This document shows positions 44,971 to 55,544 of a DNA stretch of 64,000 nt, piece by piece. Each line of letters opens with the position of its first letter. Position 1 is the first letter of the stretch. The stretch covers positions 32,813,774-32,877,773 of the forward strand of contig NC_052506.1 in the NCBI RefSeq assembly GCF_014356525.2. Direction: 5' to 3'. Made by a program: the position numbers and the translations under genes. Below the pieces are notes generated by a model. It saw nothing but the letters and a program-made list of their open reading frames with translations. It did not search any database and had not been told where the DNA came from. This stretch comes from Nilaparvata lugens (taxonomy: Eukaryota; Arthropoda; Insecta; Hemiptera; Delphacidae).

Positions 44971-47900
44971 TTGAATGTTCAGTGTATAAGAAACAAACTT
45001 AATCTTCTTGAATTCTTCCCTGATGGTGCGAATATAGATGTGTTATGTGTAATTGAACACTGGCTAAGGGATGAAGAATCTATGTTTTACAGTGACTTAT
45101 ACAATCTTAGACTGGCTAGTGCCTACTACAGGAAACATCATATAAATGGCGGCTCCGCAATATATCTAAAGAGTAGTTTGAAATATAGAACAATTGATGT
45201 GGCGAGTTTTTGTGATTAACTGGTTTTAGAGATTGCTGTGCTGGAATCGCTTGACTTCTATAATAGTTGTATCAGTATAACGGTCTCCTGTCAGTAACCT
45301 AAATGAATTTTTCGAAAAGTTGGAGATCTTACTGAAATTCTTAGATTGGACAAAAGACCATAATAGGTGGTGACTTCAATATTCACCTTGAAACCCACAA
45401 TGAACAGAGTTGCAGGTTCACATGCCTGCTACGTGAGAGTGGGCTCTATACTGCGAATCGGACACCAACTAGAGGTGCAGCAATTTTGGACACCATTGCT
45501 ACTAACCTGGACTCCTGGGAATATAGAATGACTGATGTAGACCCAATGATTTCTGACCACTGCGCCATCATGATGGAAGTCAAACTCCAAGATGCTGCAA
45601 TCACTTCCAAACCTGACGTACTATGGAAAGGGAAATATGTATTCTATAAACGGATATACAAGGAAGAACACATACCAATATTCTGTAGAGAACTGAACCG
45701 CATAAACTGGATAGAGGTTTTTGATAGTATACAGCCAGACTTGACGAGCTCATCTCAATCTATGCCAGCAACTTTAATTTAGTCTTTCCTGAAACCCAAT
45801 TGAATACTGCAAGAAATATAAAGACATTCAAACCACAGTATGATAAATCCTGGTTCACCAAGGAATTATAAAACTTTAACGGTCTTGTGACAATCCTGCA
45901 CCATCTGTACAAGACTGCAAACTCACCCGAACAGAGACTGACCTTCTACTCAAAATACATTGAGACTGATAGAATGTACAGAAGAGCGGTAAATAATGCA
46001 AAGAGAAGCCACACAGCACATTACATTGATTCGTACTCTAATACCTGCGGGGCTGCATGGAATGTCATACACCAAAAAATTAGAAGTGGAATCCTCGCTG
46101 AGTCCTGACAAATTCAACAATTACCTTGATTGTGTTAGTTGCGGATGATATCCAAATGAGCTTACCAAACACTGATGTTGATCCATTCTCTAACATCAGG
46201 GTAGGACAGCACAAAATGACTGCATGGAAAGAAGTCCCGCAGGGATTATAAATGTGAAGCATTTCAAAAATTCAGAATCACAGGAGATCCATGGAGTATC
46301 CTGTGACATATTGAAAAAACTATCACTACAATAATTGCAGATCCTTAGGCCATTGCTATAAATGAGTAGGCCTATCTGAAAAGTGACAGAATCCCGGTGT
46401 AACATTATTTTTTTCAGTAACGTGTTGCCCTGCTTGGCTGCAGTCGGTAGAGCAAGATTTGTTGGTACTGGATAATTTATATAAATCTCGGGAACGTATT
46501 ATTTCCAAAGATTTGATAATCAATGCTGTATATCGCTGTCTTATCCAACTTATTCGGTGAAGAATATAGTCGGATGGTAATCTTAATCATTTTTCAATAC
46601 TGGTAACTAAATAGATTATAGCGAGATTGGTCATGCATGGAAATAGGATAATAAATGAAGGGTACACCATTCATTGACTTGCTTTTACCGCCAGTCAGTT
46701 ACTGTATTTTGATTGGCTTATTCCAAAATTACCATGTATCCATGCGCTGAGTAGAATATACTACACTTCCTTAATATTTTTATTTTTTTTTACATATTTT
46801 GTACATGCTTGTTTGATAAAATAAATATTTTTGTGTTCTTTAAATTGTTTTTCCTTTTACATTAACATGCCATGTGGTTACCAAATCCTCGGATCACATT
46901 TTAAGCAAATGCTATTTGTATACAACTAAATTTGCCACAGGCGTCTGGCTAAATTTCAATTTATACGGCTTGACCGATTATTTAGGTTGCCGACCAGTAA
47001 GTATCGTAGAGCCTAACCTCAAAAATTCATTATTTTATATAATTAAATAAATAGCAATAACATTCTTATTTCTATATAGCTGTTCAAAACTGTAGCCAGG
47101 ATACCCGTTATTATCTAATCTCTAGCTTGTTGATATCGCACCCGGCAATAACAAAGCAGCTGTTTGCTTGAGACCTATAAAATCTTTTCATTTAGCGATT
47201 TTGCCAGTTATTCAGAATATTCTGTTATACTGGATATCCTGAGAACCTCAAAGACTTGACAATCTACAAAAAAGCAGACTTCAGGCCAATATCCATCCCA
47301 TCCAAAATGTCCAAAGTTGTTGAAGCTATAATGAAGCAACAATTGACGGAATACTTCGAAAGAAACAACCTCTTCAACAGCGCTCAACATGGCTTTGGGA
47401 ATAACCGCTCAACAACAAGTGCCCTCATTGCTCTCACAAATTAAATTCAAAATGCTTTTGAGGTAGGTAATACACTAGCTCTGACACTTTTTGACCTGAT
47501 TAAGGCTTTTGACTGTATTCCACACAAAATCCTTGTCATTAGGCAGGAAGGGTATGGGATTGGTGGACAAGTCCTGAAGGCCATCATCAGCTATCTTGAG
47601 AACTGAAAACAAGTAGTCTCAATAAAAGAAGCAAGTTCTCAGATAAGAGAAATAAAGTATGGAGTTCTGCAGGGATCTGTATTGGGCCCACTGCTGTTCA
47701 TACTGCTAACAAATGACTTTACACCATCTAACGACTCCATACTATTTGCGGATGACACAACAATTATGTCAAGAGGAAGTACAAGAAACCAAGTCCATGC
47801 AAGAAAGGAAATTCTCACCCGTGAGGCAAAGGGATGGTTCCTGAAAAATCAACTGAAACTAAATGAAGACAAGTGCCAAATTCTCTTAAATAAAGTTTAA

Positions 47901-48560
47901 AATAAGTAAACAAATTCTTAAAAAATAAAGTTTGGAATGGTGAAAATGAGCCAGTAAAATTATTGGGATTCTGGATTGACAGGAAGCTAAAATGGAATAC
48001 ACTCATCACTCAGATTTGCACGAAACTTTTAAGAGTAGCCTACTTCATCTACTCAGAAAGCTGAGATATGTGGTGACAAGGGATTATTTTCTAACAGCAT
48101 ATCATTCACTGTTTCACAGCCATATAACCTACGGGATTTTTATTTGGGGGCATGCTTCGACTGCATTGGACGTGTTACTGCTTTAAAAAAGGCAATCAGG
48201 ATTATAACCTTCTCAGACCGCCTGAAACATTGCAAGCCACTCTTCAGAAAACTGAGAATCCTAACAATGTTCAGCTGATACATATATTGCTTATTAATAT
48301 ATGTTAAAGACAAAGTGACAGTCTGAAGAAAAGGAGTAATGTTCATGTTCACCAAACCCGAGGTGCAGGGATTCTAGATAAACCCTGTAGCAGACAGACA
48401 GGGACTCAAAGCAGCTCTTAAATCGTTCTATCGGCTCCCCAAGTCTGTGAAGGATGCTGAAAAAATATTTGCAAACGCACGGTAAAGGAGCGAATGGTAG
48501 AGCGGCCCATCTATTCGCTGATGGAACTGGAGGATGAGCCTTTATTCCCAAATGAGGTCC
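44965..48560 (+). pseudogene. LINE endonuclease-RT of a third type, heavily broken
   Basis: Endonuclease blocks are NVQCIRNKLNLLEFF (44971), VIEHWLRD, GGDFNIHL (45365) and ISDHCAIM (45550). A linker runs to about 46345. An unrelated interruption follows (46350-47210), then reverse transcriptase pieces: DFRPISIPSKMSKVVE (47280), FDLIKAFDCIPH (47490), [15 protein letters not shown] (47660) and LFADDTTIM (47740). The C-terminal pieces run to about 48540. Stops and frame changes are frequent. The RT resembles Jockey/R1-type LINEs, but the clade is not certain. Confidence 0.75.
46350..47210. other. Interruption inside the LINE remnant
   Basis: The LINE coding similarity stops near 46345 and resumes in the RT near 47215. 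The 860 bp between show no ORF or domain. It may be an inserted non-autonomous element or a replaced segment. Confidence 0.4.
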
Positions 48561-48994
48561 ATGACCTCACCAGCATCTGAGGGGACGTACCCCACGTCTT
48601 CCTTGACACAGTCTGTATGGTCATCCCAGCCAACGACGAAGGAATCACGTATCAAGTAAGTATCAAGAGTAACCTTTTAGATTGTAACCTTTTGGGACTC
48701 TGGAAAAAAATTTATTGAAAAGAAAAGAATACTTGAATAGTCTCAATTGATTATTTCAACTGAGTTCAATAATATTGAAAAAGTTATTATAGATTAGTTT
48801 TTTTGACATTTAATGTTTAGCTAATTGACATTGTAATTTTTGACACGATCTATCCGGGGAAGCCTTTTCATCGATCACGATATTGGATTATTTGTTTTTA
48901 ACCACAAAAGAGCAATACAATTTTTAATTATTTATTGTTTAGAAAACTAAAACATTGGACTTACTTCATCAAGTTAGTTAATTTAAATCTTTAC
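48561..48994. other. Intron end without recognised feature
   Basis: AT-rich intronic sequence between the LINE remnant and WRNIP1 exon 2, with no supported element. Confidence 0.4.
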
Positions 48995-49171
48995 CTTTCC
49001 ACATCCAGGTGGTCCCCAAAGAATCATGCTTGGTATATCCTGTTGCTGTAGCAAAGAACGTAATATTTTGTTTTCACCCAAAACCTGGTTTTGACCAATG
49101 AAGTCCTTCAATGTAGTTGGTCTCATTTGCTCAGCCAAAGGAACTGATGATTGGAAAGATACATCTTTTTC
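48995..49171 (-). CDS. WRNIP1: WRNIP1 exon 2 (Walker A)
   Basis: 59 codons after a CCATTTTAG acceptor, ending GGAAAG before GTAAAGAT. It encodes EKDVSFQSSVPLAEQMRPTT, LKDFIGQ and SMILWGPPGCGK. The PLAEQMRPxxLxDFIGQ block opens the AAA+ domain of the WRNIP1/Mgs1/RarA family, and GPPGCGK is the P-loop that binds ATP. The next exon supplies the following TT. Both boundaries are phase 0. Confidence 0.95.
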
Positions 49172-49301
49172 CTAAAATGGAGAGAAGTTCAAGATTGAGT
49201 TGCAAATAAAATAATAAAAATTCAAAAGTTCTAATAGCATGAATTTAAAATGCATGATTCTAACTGAAAAATATTTGACATTCATTAAGCAATGCACTCA
49301 C

Positions 49302-49511
49302 TTGCTTGTCTTGAGTGTTTCCTTGAGTTTTGGCTTTCTTACATGCTGAAAACAGTAAAGCCTCCGAGCTTGTTTCACCACACATTCTTTTGGGTCCATT
49401 ATTAGATTTTTCTGAAAGAAATATACATTTGTTGACATGCGATTCCAGAGTTTTCAATGGAAATGTCCTATCGCACATGGGACAAATCCCTGATGATTCG
49501 GTCTCAGACAT
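49302..49511 (-). CDS. WRNIP1: WRNIP1 exon 1: start codon and UBZ4 zinc finger
   Basis: WRNIP1 is a nuclear AAA+ ATPase that binds ubiquitylated proteins at stalled forks and interacts with RecQ/WRN helicases and polymerase delta. This exon starts at the first ATG of the open frame (49511) and reads MSETESSG followed by CPMCDRTFPLKTLESHVNKC, a C-x2-C-x11-H-x3-C UBZ4 ubiquitin-binding finger. A basic linker follows. The exon ends CAA before GTGAGTGC. With the exons at 48995, 34672, 34066, 14582 and 12133 it gives one continuous phase-consistent reading frame. The gene continues beyond the left edge. Confidence 0.93.
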
Positions 49512-50353
49512 TAGTTTAGAAGGTAGAATTACAACACATAGAATCACACAATTTTTAGAGGAAATTGGATTCAAATGACAAATCAATCAAACCTTATCAA
49601 CTAGTAACTAAAATCGCATCCATAACCTTAAATATTGCGCGCTATAAATAAACAGAAACAGTAAAACAAGGCTCTTCAATTTTTTCGATACTCGATTCAA
49701 AAAAATATCGATAGTCCATCACAAAATGATATTGTTTTCATCCTCAACTTAAAAATTCATTTCATTTTCACTGAAAATGGTCTAATTTGAAAAAAATCAA
49801 AGTAATAAGCTTCAAATAGTCATTTTTTCCTTCATAATAATATTATATTCATCAGAAAAAAGTATTATCAGCAAATATCAAATTAATGTGGTGGTGGCAG
49901 TGTTACAGTATCAGCTGTTTTTGACAGAATAATTTATTTTATAGAAGTAGAAGACAGAAGACGCAACAACACAACACACTGATTTTGTTGATTCAATTTA
50001 AATTTTGGTTATATTTTTTAAATTTGGTCTACTAAAAACCAAGCTATATTTATTAATAAGTAACACAAAATTCAATTATGTATTATTTTAAGTAATAAAG
50101 AATTTTTAGACTTTGCTAATGACAAGTGACACCTAGACTGGAATGAGGAATGTTGAAGTACCGTTAGCTAGCGCCAATGACCCTGTTATTTGTTATTTAT
50201 AAACTATTTGTATATTAAGGCGTGCATTTAATGAAATGTATGTAGAGCTCAGTTTTAATTGAAGTCTTCTGCAATGATTTCATCATTACCACGTGTTTCA
50301 AGTAATATCATTTATTGAGTTTATTGATAGAAACAGATACCGTAGGAGTTGAG
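49512..50353. promoter_or_regulatory. Divergent intergenic region between WRNIP1 and POMT1
   Basis: About 840 bp separate the WRNIP1 ATG (49511, minus) and the first in-frame ATG of POMT1 (50354, plus). The 5' UTRs and probably both promoters must lie here, unless further upstream non-coding exons exist. No TATA box can be assigned with confidence in such AT-rich DNA. Confidence 0.5.
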
Positions 50354-50509
50354 ATGGAACTTGAGAAAGAGAGTAAAACAAAAAAGAATAAGATAGGTGT
50401 AAAAACTAAACTTTTAAAAAAGAAAACTGTTGAGGATTCTTTGAAGGAAAAAACTTTGATATCTGGTGTTGATTTGTTGGATAATTCAACGGAATACCAG
50501 AGAGATGAG
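50354..50509 (+). CDS. POMT1: POMT1 exon 1: cytoplasmic N-terminus
   Basis: POMT1 (Drosophila rotated abdomen) forms an ER-membrane complex with POMT2 that transfers mannose from dolichyl-phosphate mannose to Ser/Thr, for example of dystroglycan. This exon starts at the first ATG (50354) of an open frame. It encodes a charged stretch (MELEKESKTKKNKIGVKTKL...) expected for the variable cytoplasmic tail. It ends GAG before GTGAGTGA, phase 0, and joins the exon at 51584. The N-terminus is poorly conserved in the family, so this exon is the least certain. Confidence 0.7.
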
Positions 50510-51178
50510 GTGAGTGAACTAACAGTTTTTAGTTAGGTATGTAAAGTTACTTTTTTGTTGAAGCGTTATATTTGTCAGTTTAGGGTATGTCTTATTAGCC
50601 TACAGTGACAAAAACTCTCAATTATAAATTTTTTTGCTGGATGATGCTCTTATTATTATTGTTAAATTAAGATTTATGAGTTGAACTCACAACTGTAACG
50701 GCATTATTTTTTCAAACCATCCCAGTACCGGTACGCTATATCTGACTGGGCAACTATAGTTTTTTAATTAGATCATGCCATAAATTTATTTTAATGCTTA
50801 GAAAATTACTGGCATTCAACAAAAGTTTCATTAATAATAAAAAGTAATTCAACTAACCTATGAAAAATAATTTTGAGTTGAAGTTACAAGTACAAGTTAT
50901 AATGCAGAAAGAGATTGTTCACTTCTCTAAGGAATTTTGCAAAAATACCGTACCGTAACAAATTTCCATCTTAGATTAGACAATATTATTTTAGACGATC
51001 AACCGTCTGTAATCTGCATTGAATTTGGCCTTGGAAGAGTTACAGGAGGAGCTGATATAAAGAAATCATTCATTTTTTATTATTTCAACCAATATTTGCC
51101 ATACCATAGGAGTGGAAATTAAGAATTATATATACTGTTCTCACAACCTGCTAACCGTATGTAATAGAGTATTATTTT
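50510..51178. other. POMT1 intron 1, first part
   Basis: No gene is visible. An open frame at 50937-51122 has no recognised domain. Confidence 0.4.
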
Positions 51179-51462
51179 GTCCGTTTTTGAACTATTTTTA
51201 ACGACACTACAGTCTAATTTAAATAATAATTTACAGTCTAGTAATTAGACTGTAGTGTTGAATGAAAAAGACTAAGAAATTGTCAAAAAACCAATGATTT
51301 ATTGATAATTAGAAACTATGAATAATTTCTAATTATCAATAAATAAGTGGTTTTTTGACAATTTCTTAGTCTTTTTCATTCAATATGAATAATTACCACA
51401 ATATCAACTTCTCAACTACACAAAAAGACTGTAGTGTCGTTGAAAATATTTCAAGAACGGAT
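51179..51462. repeat. Nested inverted repeats (hairpin inside hairpin)
   Basis: Outer arms 51179-51215 and 51426-51462 are inverse copies (AACGACACTACAGTCT and its complement). Inside them a 58-bp arm palindrome (51258-51315 and 51326-51383) surrounds a 10-nt loop and has only a few mismatches (GAAAAAGACTAAGAAATTGT and its complement). Probably a foldback/MITE-type element with a second one inserted. It is non-coding. Confidence 0.8.
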
Positions 51463-51583
51463 TATTACTTGCAGTTCGTCATGGATAATGAAATAGATGA
51501 GTATTTTGTTGTCTTCAGATCTAGATAGATGAACGTTATGCAAATCAAATCTGTTTTCATAGTGAGTTGATAATTTTTTACAG

Positions 51584-51789
51584 GGTGATGGAGAATCTAT
51601 AAGTGATCAAGACTCTATTGCGTTTGAAAAAGACGCAATGAAGTCCGATAGGAGTAGCACTGATGAGATGGAGAAGCTCCAGAAAAAGCCTTTGAAAGTT
51701 AACATAGAAATTGATGTTATCTCTACAATGTTATTTGCAGCAGCTGTAGTTACTAGATTTTATAAACTTGAGGAACCTCGGAATATTGT
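51584..51789 (+). CDS. POMT1: POMT1 exon 2: N-terminal linker and first membrane segment
   Basis: Exon between TTTTTTACAG and GTGAGTATT. It encodes an acidic linker (GDGESISDQDSIAFEKDA) and then EIDVISTMLFAAAVVTRFYK, the first transmembrane helix, with LEEPRNIV leading to the lumenal loop. VVTR is a conserved motif at this position in PMT family members. It ends with two bases of a codon completed by the exon at 52726. Confidence 0.88.
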
Positions 51790-52082
51790 GTGAGTATTAA
51801 GTTACTTGTTTATTTTTTCTTAGGAAAATGAATGTCCATATGAGCCCTTGGCTTGTTCAAAGTAATGGTAGGGATGATACTGTTAAGAGATGAATAGGTC
51901 TTTAGAGTCCAAACAACCGGAAATGGATTTTGAAAATTACAACTATTGAGTATTCGAGCTGGCCTGAATACAACAAGAGTAGGTACTGTTTTAAAGAAAG
52001 AACCGAAAGCACGGCTTTTATCTGACATGTGCTAGAGTACTCAGATCGAGTCTGTAATCTGCATTACAATCTGAAAGGTTGT

Positions 52083-52230
52083 TGAATGGACTTGGGGCTG
52101 AGGTGGATGTGTTGTGTCAAATGGTCAATCAAGTTTCAAGCACACAGTGAAATTGCTTTTGAGACAAAATCAAAGTAACTAAAAATAAAAATGCACTGAC
52201 ACAATTTTCACACTGATATTCTGTGTCATA
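52083..52230 (+). repeat. Intronic duplicated segment, copy 1
   Basis: Matches 53700-53848 over about 148 bp at roughly 95% (ATGGACTTGGGGCTGAGGTG ... ACTGATATTCTGTGTCATA). It lies in the intron before POMT1 exon 3. Part of a dispersed repeat family. Confidence 0.8.
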
Positions 52231-52725
52231 AACCTACTGGATATCATTTAGCTTACGAGGACAATCTACCTACGAGGACTTCTCCTTTGTAGCGGCATCA
52301 ATTCAAAGTCAATTGGTTGTGTCTTCCCAAAAGGTCAACGATGTAGCCTACTACACATCAGAATGCAATATATACACTGAACCGTCTTTCTCCAATGTAA
52401 AGCTGCTTTGGAACATTAGTCCCAGGAAAGTTCAAAATTTATATCAACATTTACCAACCTACGTTAGTTAATTCAAAGAGACTGATAATGAAAGGAATAT
52501 TATTATTGCTAAAGTCTGAGTTAGACTGCAGATGGCTATCTTAGAGGAGCAACTTGTTTCCTACCCAAGCAACGTTTTGCAGAAGTGGATTCAAATAGTA
52601 AAACTAGGTATAATAGGCATATAAATGTGTTACAGCCTCACAAATGCATTTGAATTACACTTTTGGGTAAATTTATGTATTATATCACAGTTCTGTTGTT
52701 TAATTTGTTTACTTATTTTTTTCAG

Positions 52726-52850
52726 ATTTGATGAATTGCATTATGGGAAATATGTCAGTCTCTACATGAGAAGAACATTCTTTTTCGATTCACACCCTCC
52801 ACTAGGAAAACAATTGATTGCTGCAGTCGCTTACATTGCAGGATTCAATG
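52726..52850 (+). CDS. POMT1: POMT1 exon 3: catalytic first lumenal loop
   Basis: Starts after TTTTTTTCAG and ends before GTCAGTTA. It encodes FDELHYGKYVSLYMRRTFFF, then DSHPPLGKQLIAAVAYIAGF. The Asp-Glu pair at the start is the conserved acidic motif of loop 1 in protein O-mannosyltransferases, needed for catalysis. The HPPLGK block is also diagnostic. Phase fits both neighbours (2 bases from the exon before, 1 base carried on). Confidence 0.94.
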
Positions 52851-53083
52851 GTCAGTTATTACTTTTCATATCATTCAATATAAAGTTTTATAAATGATTT
52901 GGAACTTGCTAGTCAGCTACAGCTTGATACAGGTAGTCTAGTGTATTTGCACTGCAACCTGACAGTCGTTCAAATCACTGATCATAATGAGTCGTCCTCA
53001 TACTAGTATGCAAGTCTAAAAGTAACTGTATAAATGTTGACACTTAGTCGAGTGGATTGGACACTGGCTTTCTAATTGCCGGC

Positions 53084-53395
53084 CAGATAGCCGAGTTGAC
53101 TAAGGCGTTGCACCCTTCAGTCTGTTAGTGCTACCTGGTCGCGGGTTTGAATCCCGCCGAATCCCATCAAATAGGCATGGACGATTGATCTTCTCATCAA
53201 ATCACCCACGCACTTCCCATTACCCACGCACAAGCAAAATCGGTCATGTGGGCATCATTCGCTTTAAAAAAGGCTGGGTTCAATCCCTGGCATACCACAA
53301 TAATATTATCTCTTCTAAAAGGGGGAAAACACCTGGTAACACCCTAAACGGGATTTCCTTGGGAGTAATTTGTCAACAATTGTAATTATTGTATA
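53084..53395 (+). mobile_element. tRNA-derived SINE
   Basis: The first 75 bp look like a tRNA: A box TAGCCGAGTTGACTAAGG and B box GGTTTGAATCC after a GTCGCG stem, the internal promoter of RNA polymerase III. Instead of a tRNA 3' end, an unrelated body follows (to about 53395), including CACCCACGCACTTCCCATTA and GGGGGAAAACACCTGGTAAC. That marks a SINE and not a tRNA gene. A second, partial tRNA-like head (GTCGAGTGGATTGGACA) lies just upstream at 53047. Confidence 0.7.
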
Positions 53396-53699
53396 TTTTT
53401 CAAAATATTGACTATTTTATTTCTTATTGAGTAAAACTCTTCTATACAAATACCTCTTTTATAAAAGATTCAGGCATTCTTGTGAGATTGTTTGAGGTTG
53501 ATACTCTCAAGCTCAGGCGGGAGGTGTCATCTTTATTTATTTTTTGAAAGATTCTCATGAATGATCTTAACTCTTCTTACCTCCTTGGTAGAATTGGTTT
53601 CGCCGTGCCCACTCTAAGGCGGAGATGGCATCCCCCACTTCCAGTTCATAGTATAACAGTGGGTGCATATTCCCCCCCCTCAACCTCATGCCAAGATTG

Positions 53700-53848
53700 T
53701 TTAATGGACTTGGGGCTGAGGTGGATGTATTGTGTCAAATGGTCAATCAAGTTTCAAGCACACAGTGACATTGCTTTTGAGACAAAATCAAAGTTACTAA
53801 AAATAAAAATGCATTGACACAATTTTTACACTGATACTCTGTGTCATA
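53700..53848 (+). repeat. Intronic duplicated segment, copy 2
   Basis: Counterpart of 52083-52230, with the same boundaries and a few substitutions and a one-base indel. The sequence around it (53580-53700) is GC-richer and may belong to the same element. Confidence 0.8.
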
Positions 53849-54213
53849 GCCCCCTAATATTTCCTTTATTGCCATAGTTTTTCATTGGCATTTATCATCA
53901 TCATCTTTATCTTTATCATCATCCTCATCTCCTCATTTATGCTTGTTATCTTCTCTCTCATTTCATGTATATTCTCACCTTTTCTTCCACTTATCTCAAC
54001 TTTTCAATACCATTTATACTTTTTCAAGTAGTTTTTTCTAAGTACTTTTTCTAACGTTAGTTTAGTAAATTTTGTTTTGAATAGGAATTGTACTTGTCTT
54101 GTTAGGATGTTAAGGGAGCATATTTAGGTTTTACCTGTTGCTTCCATTGTAAAATTGTGAAATAAATCAAATTTATTGTAGATTGAAATGAAGTTATTAA
54201 ATTTGTGTTACAG

Positions 54214-54390
54214 GTAACTTCAAATTTGACTCTATCGGAAGTCCGTACAAAGAAGAAGTTCCTCTTTTTGCGTTGCGGCTGGTGCCGGCCGTCTGCGGCA
54301 GTCTATTGGTGCCCTCCGTCTATCACTTCATGCTAGAGTTGGGCTGCAAACAGTGGACTGCAGCGCTGGCTGCCTTTCTCATATTATGCG
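54214..54390 (+). CDS. POMT1: POMT1 exon 4: membrane segments
   Basis: Starts after GTGTTACAG and ends TTATGCG before GTAATCTG. It encodes NFKFDSIGSPYKEEVPLFAL, then RLVPAVCGSLLVPSVYHFML and ELGCKQWTAALAAFLILC. RLxPAxxGSLLVP is the typical second-helix region of PMT proteins. Phases match the exons at 52726 and 55157. Confidence 0.94.
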
Positions 54391-54789
54391 GTAATCTGAA
54401 TAAATTAAATAGTTCAATGAAATGAAATACAAAACAAACTATATTGTTATTATCCTATGAATAAATTTAATTACTTTAGTTTAGTTTATTCTTTGCCTCA
54501 GTCTATGACTGGGGGATTTTCAGATTATACTTAGCGTACTTAGAACAAAAATTTCGTTCATTGCCTCATAATCTATTGTTTCAATTTGACCATGTTGCAC
54601 CATGATGATATTGAAACTTGAATATTTTTATAAATACAAGTAGTTGAGTAGAATAAGACAACGTATTGTGTTATGAAGCTTATACAATATCAAGTCTCAC
54701 TTTACAATAATTTTGAAATAATGTATAAGGGAAGAACAAGTAAATAGATTAATGAAGATTATATTCTTGTTGAATAAAAAAAAACTCTT

Positions 54790-54943
54790 GCAACCGGTTG
54801 CACAAAATTTTGTTAACTTTCAATCCCAATTAAATGCCACGAGAATCAATCAGAGAAGCGTTCATCTCATAATAACCTTCTCTGATTTGTTCTCGTGGAA
54901 TCCAATCATTATTAAAATTTGACAGACTTTTGTGCAACCAGGC
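54790..54943. mobile_element. MITE-like element with terminal inverted repeats
   Basis: The ends are inverse copies: GGTTGCACAAAATTTTGT at the left and TTTTGTGCAACCAGG at the right. Inner subterminal copies are also inverted (CCACGAGAATCAATCAGAGA and TCTCTGATTTGTTCTCGTGG). About 150 bp and non-coding, which suits a miniature inverted-repeat transposon. Confidence 0.75.
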
Positions 54944-55156
54944 CTTAAAGCTATAAAAATTCAAAAGTTCACTAATTTATTGAAATAATGAGATTACGGT
55001 TTCGACTCTCGTTGTCATCTCCGATAAAAATTAATAAGGAGTGGCCGTAGTCGAGTGGTTTCTCCGATAAACCAGTTTAAAGTTTTTCTTATCCAAAATA
55101 GTTAACGGCTACAATAGCACCTTCAATACTACACAAAAACTGTATTTTTGTTTCAG

Positions 55157-55331
55157 ATAATGCGGTTCTGACGCAGTCGAGGTTCATACTGATGGAGTCG
55201 ATGCTGTTGGTATTCACTCTGTATGGAATGTTTTGTGTGCTGCGGTTCCGCAAAATGAAAAGTCAGGCCTACAGCTGGCAATGGTGGCTTTGGTTGTCAT
55301 TGGCTTCAATTTCATTAACTCTGGCACTATG
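55157..55331 (+). CDS. POMT1: POMT1 exon 5: membrane segments
   Basis: Starts after TTTGTTTCAG and ends CACTATG before GTACACTA. It encodes DNAVLTQSRFILMESMLLVF, then TLYGMFCVLRFRKMKSQ and WWLWLSLASISLTLAL. The DNA-LTQSRxILxES block is a PMT hallmark. The exon joins 58248 across a 2.9-kb intron with a split Cys codon. Confidence 0.94.
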
Positions 55332-55456
55332 GTACACTATCTCACGCATACATTTTCTTCTTATATAATTCTGTCACTTAATTTAAATTTCTGTTACTTA
55401 TTAACTCGAGCGCAAATAGAGACAGGCCTAGTTTCTTGAAATCGATTTCAAGTTCA

Positions 55457-55544
55457 CGATGCAATACCGAACAAAATTGAATAAATCTCATAATTTTTAT
55501 CGATGCAATACCGAACAAAATTGAATAAATCTCATAATTTTTAT
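55457..55544 (+). repeat. Perfect tandem duplication, 44 bp x 2
   Basis: The unit CGATGCAATACCGAACAAAA...TTTTTAT occurs twice in immediate succession (55457-55500, 55501-55544) with no differences seen. Either a recent slippage duplication or an assembly artefact. Confidence 0.9.

Noticed and set aside
49260..49586. WRNIP1 start upstream of 49511
   Set aside because: The upstream part of the frame has only a TTG, and the first ATG is at 49511, just before the zinc finger.
53084..53160. Functional tRNA gene
   Set aside because: A and B boxes are present, but there is no proper 3' acceptor strand and an unrelated body follows. A tRNA-derived SINE fits better.
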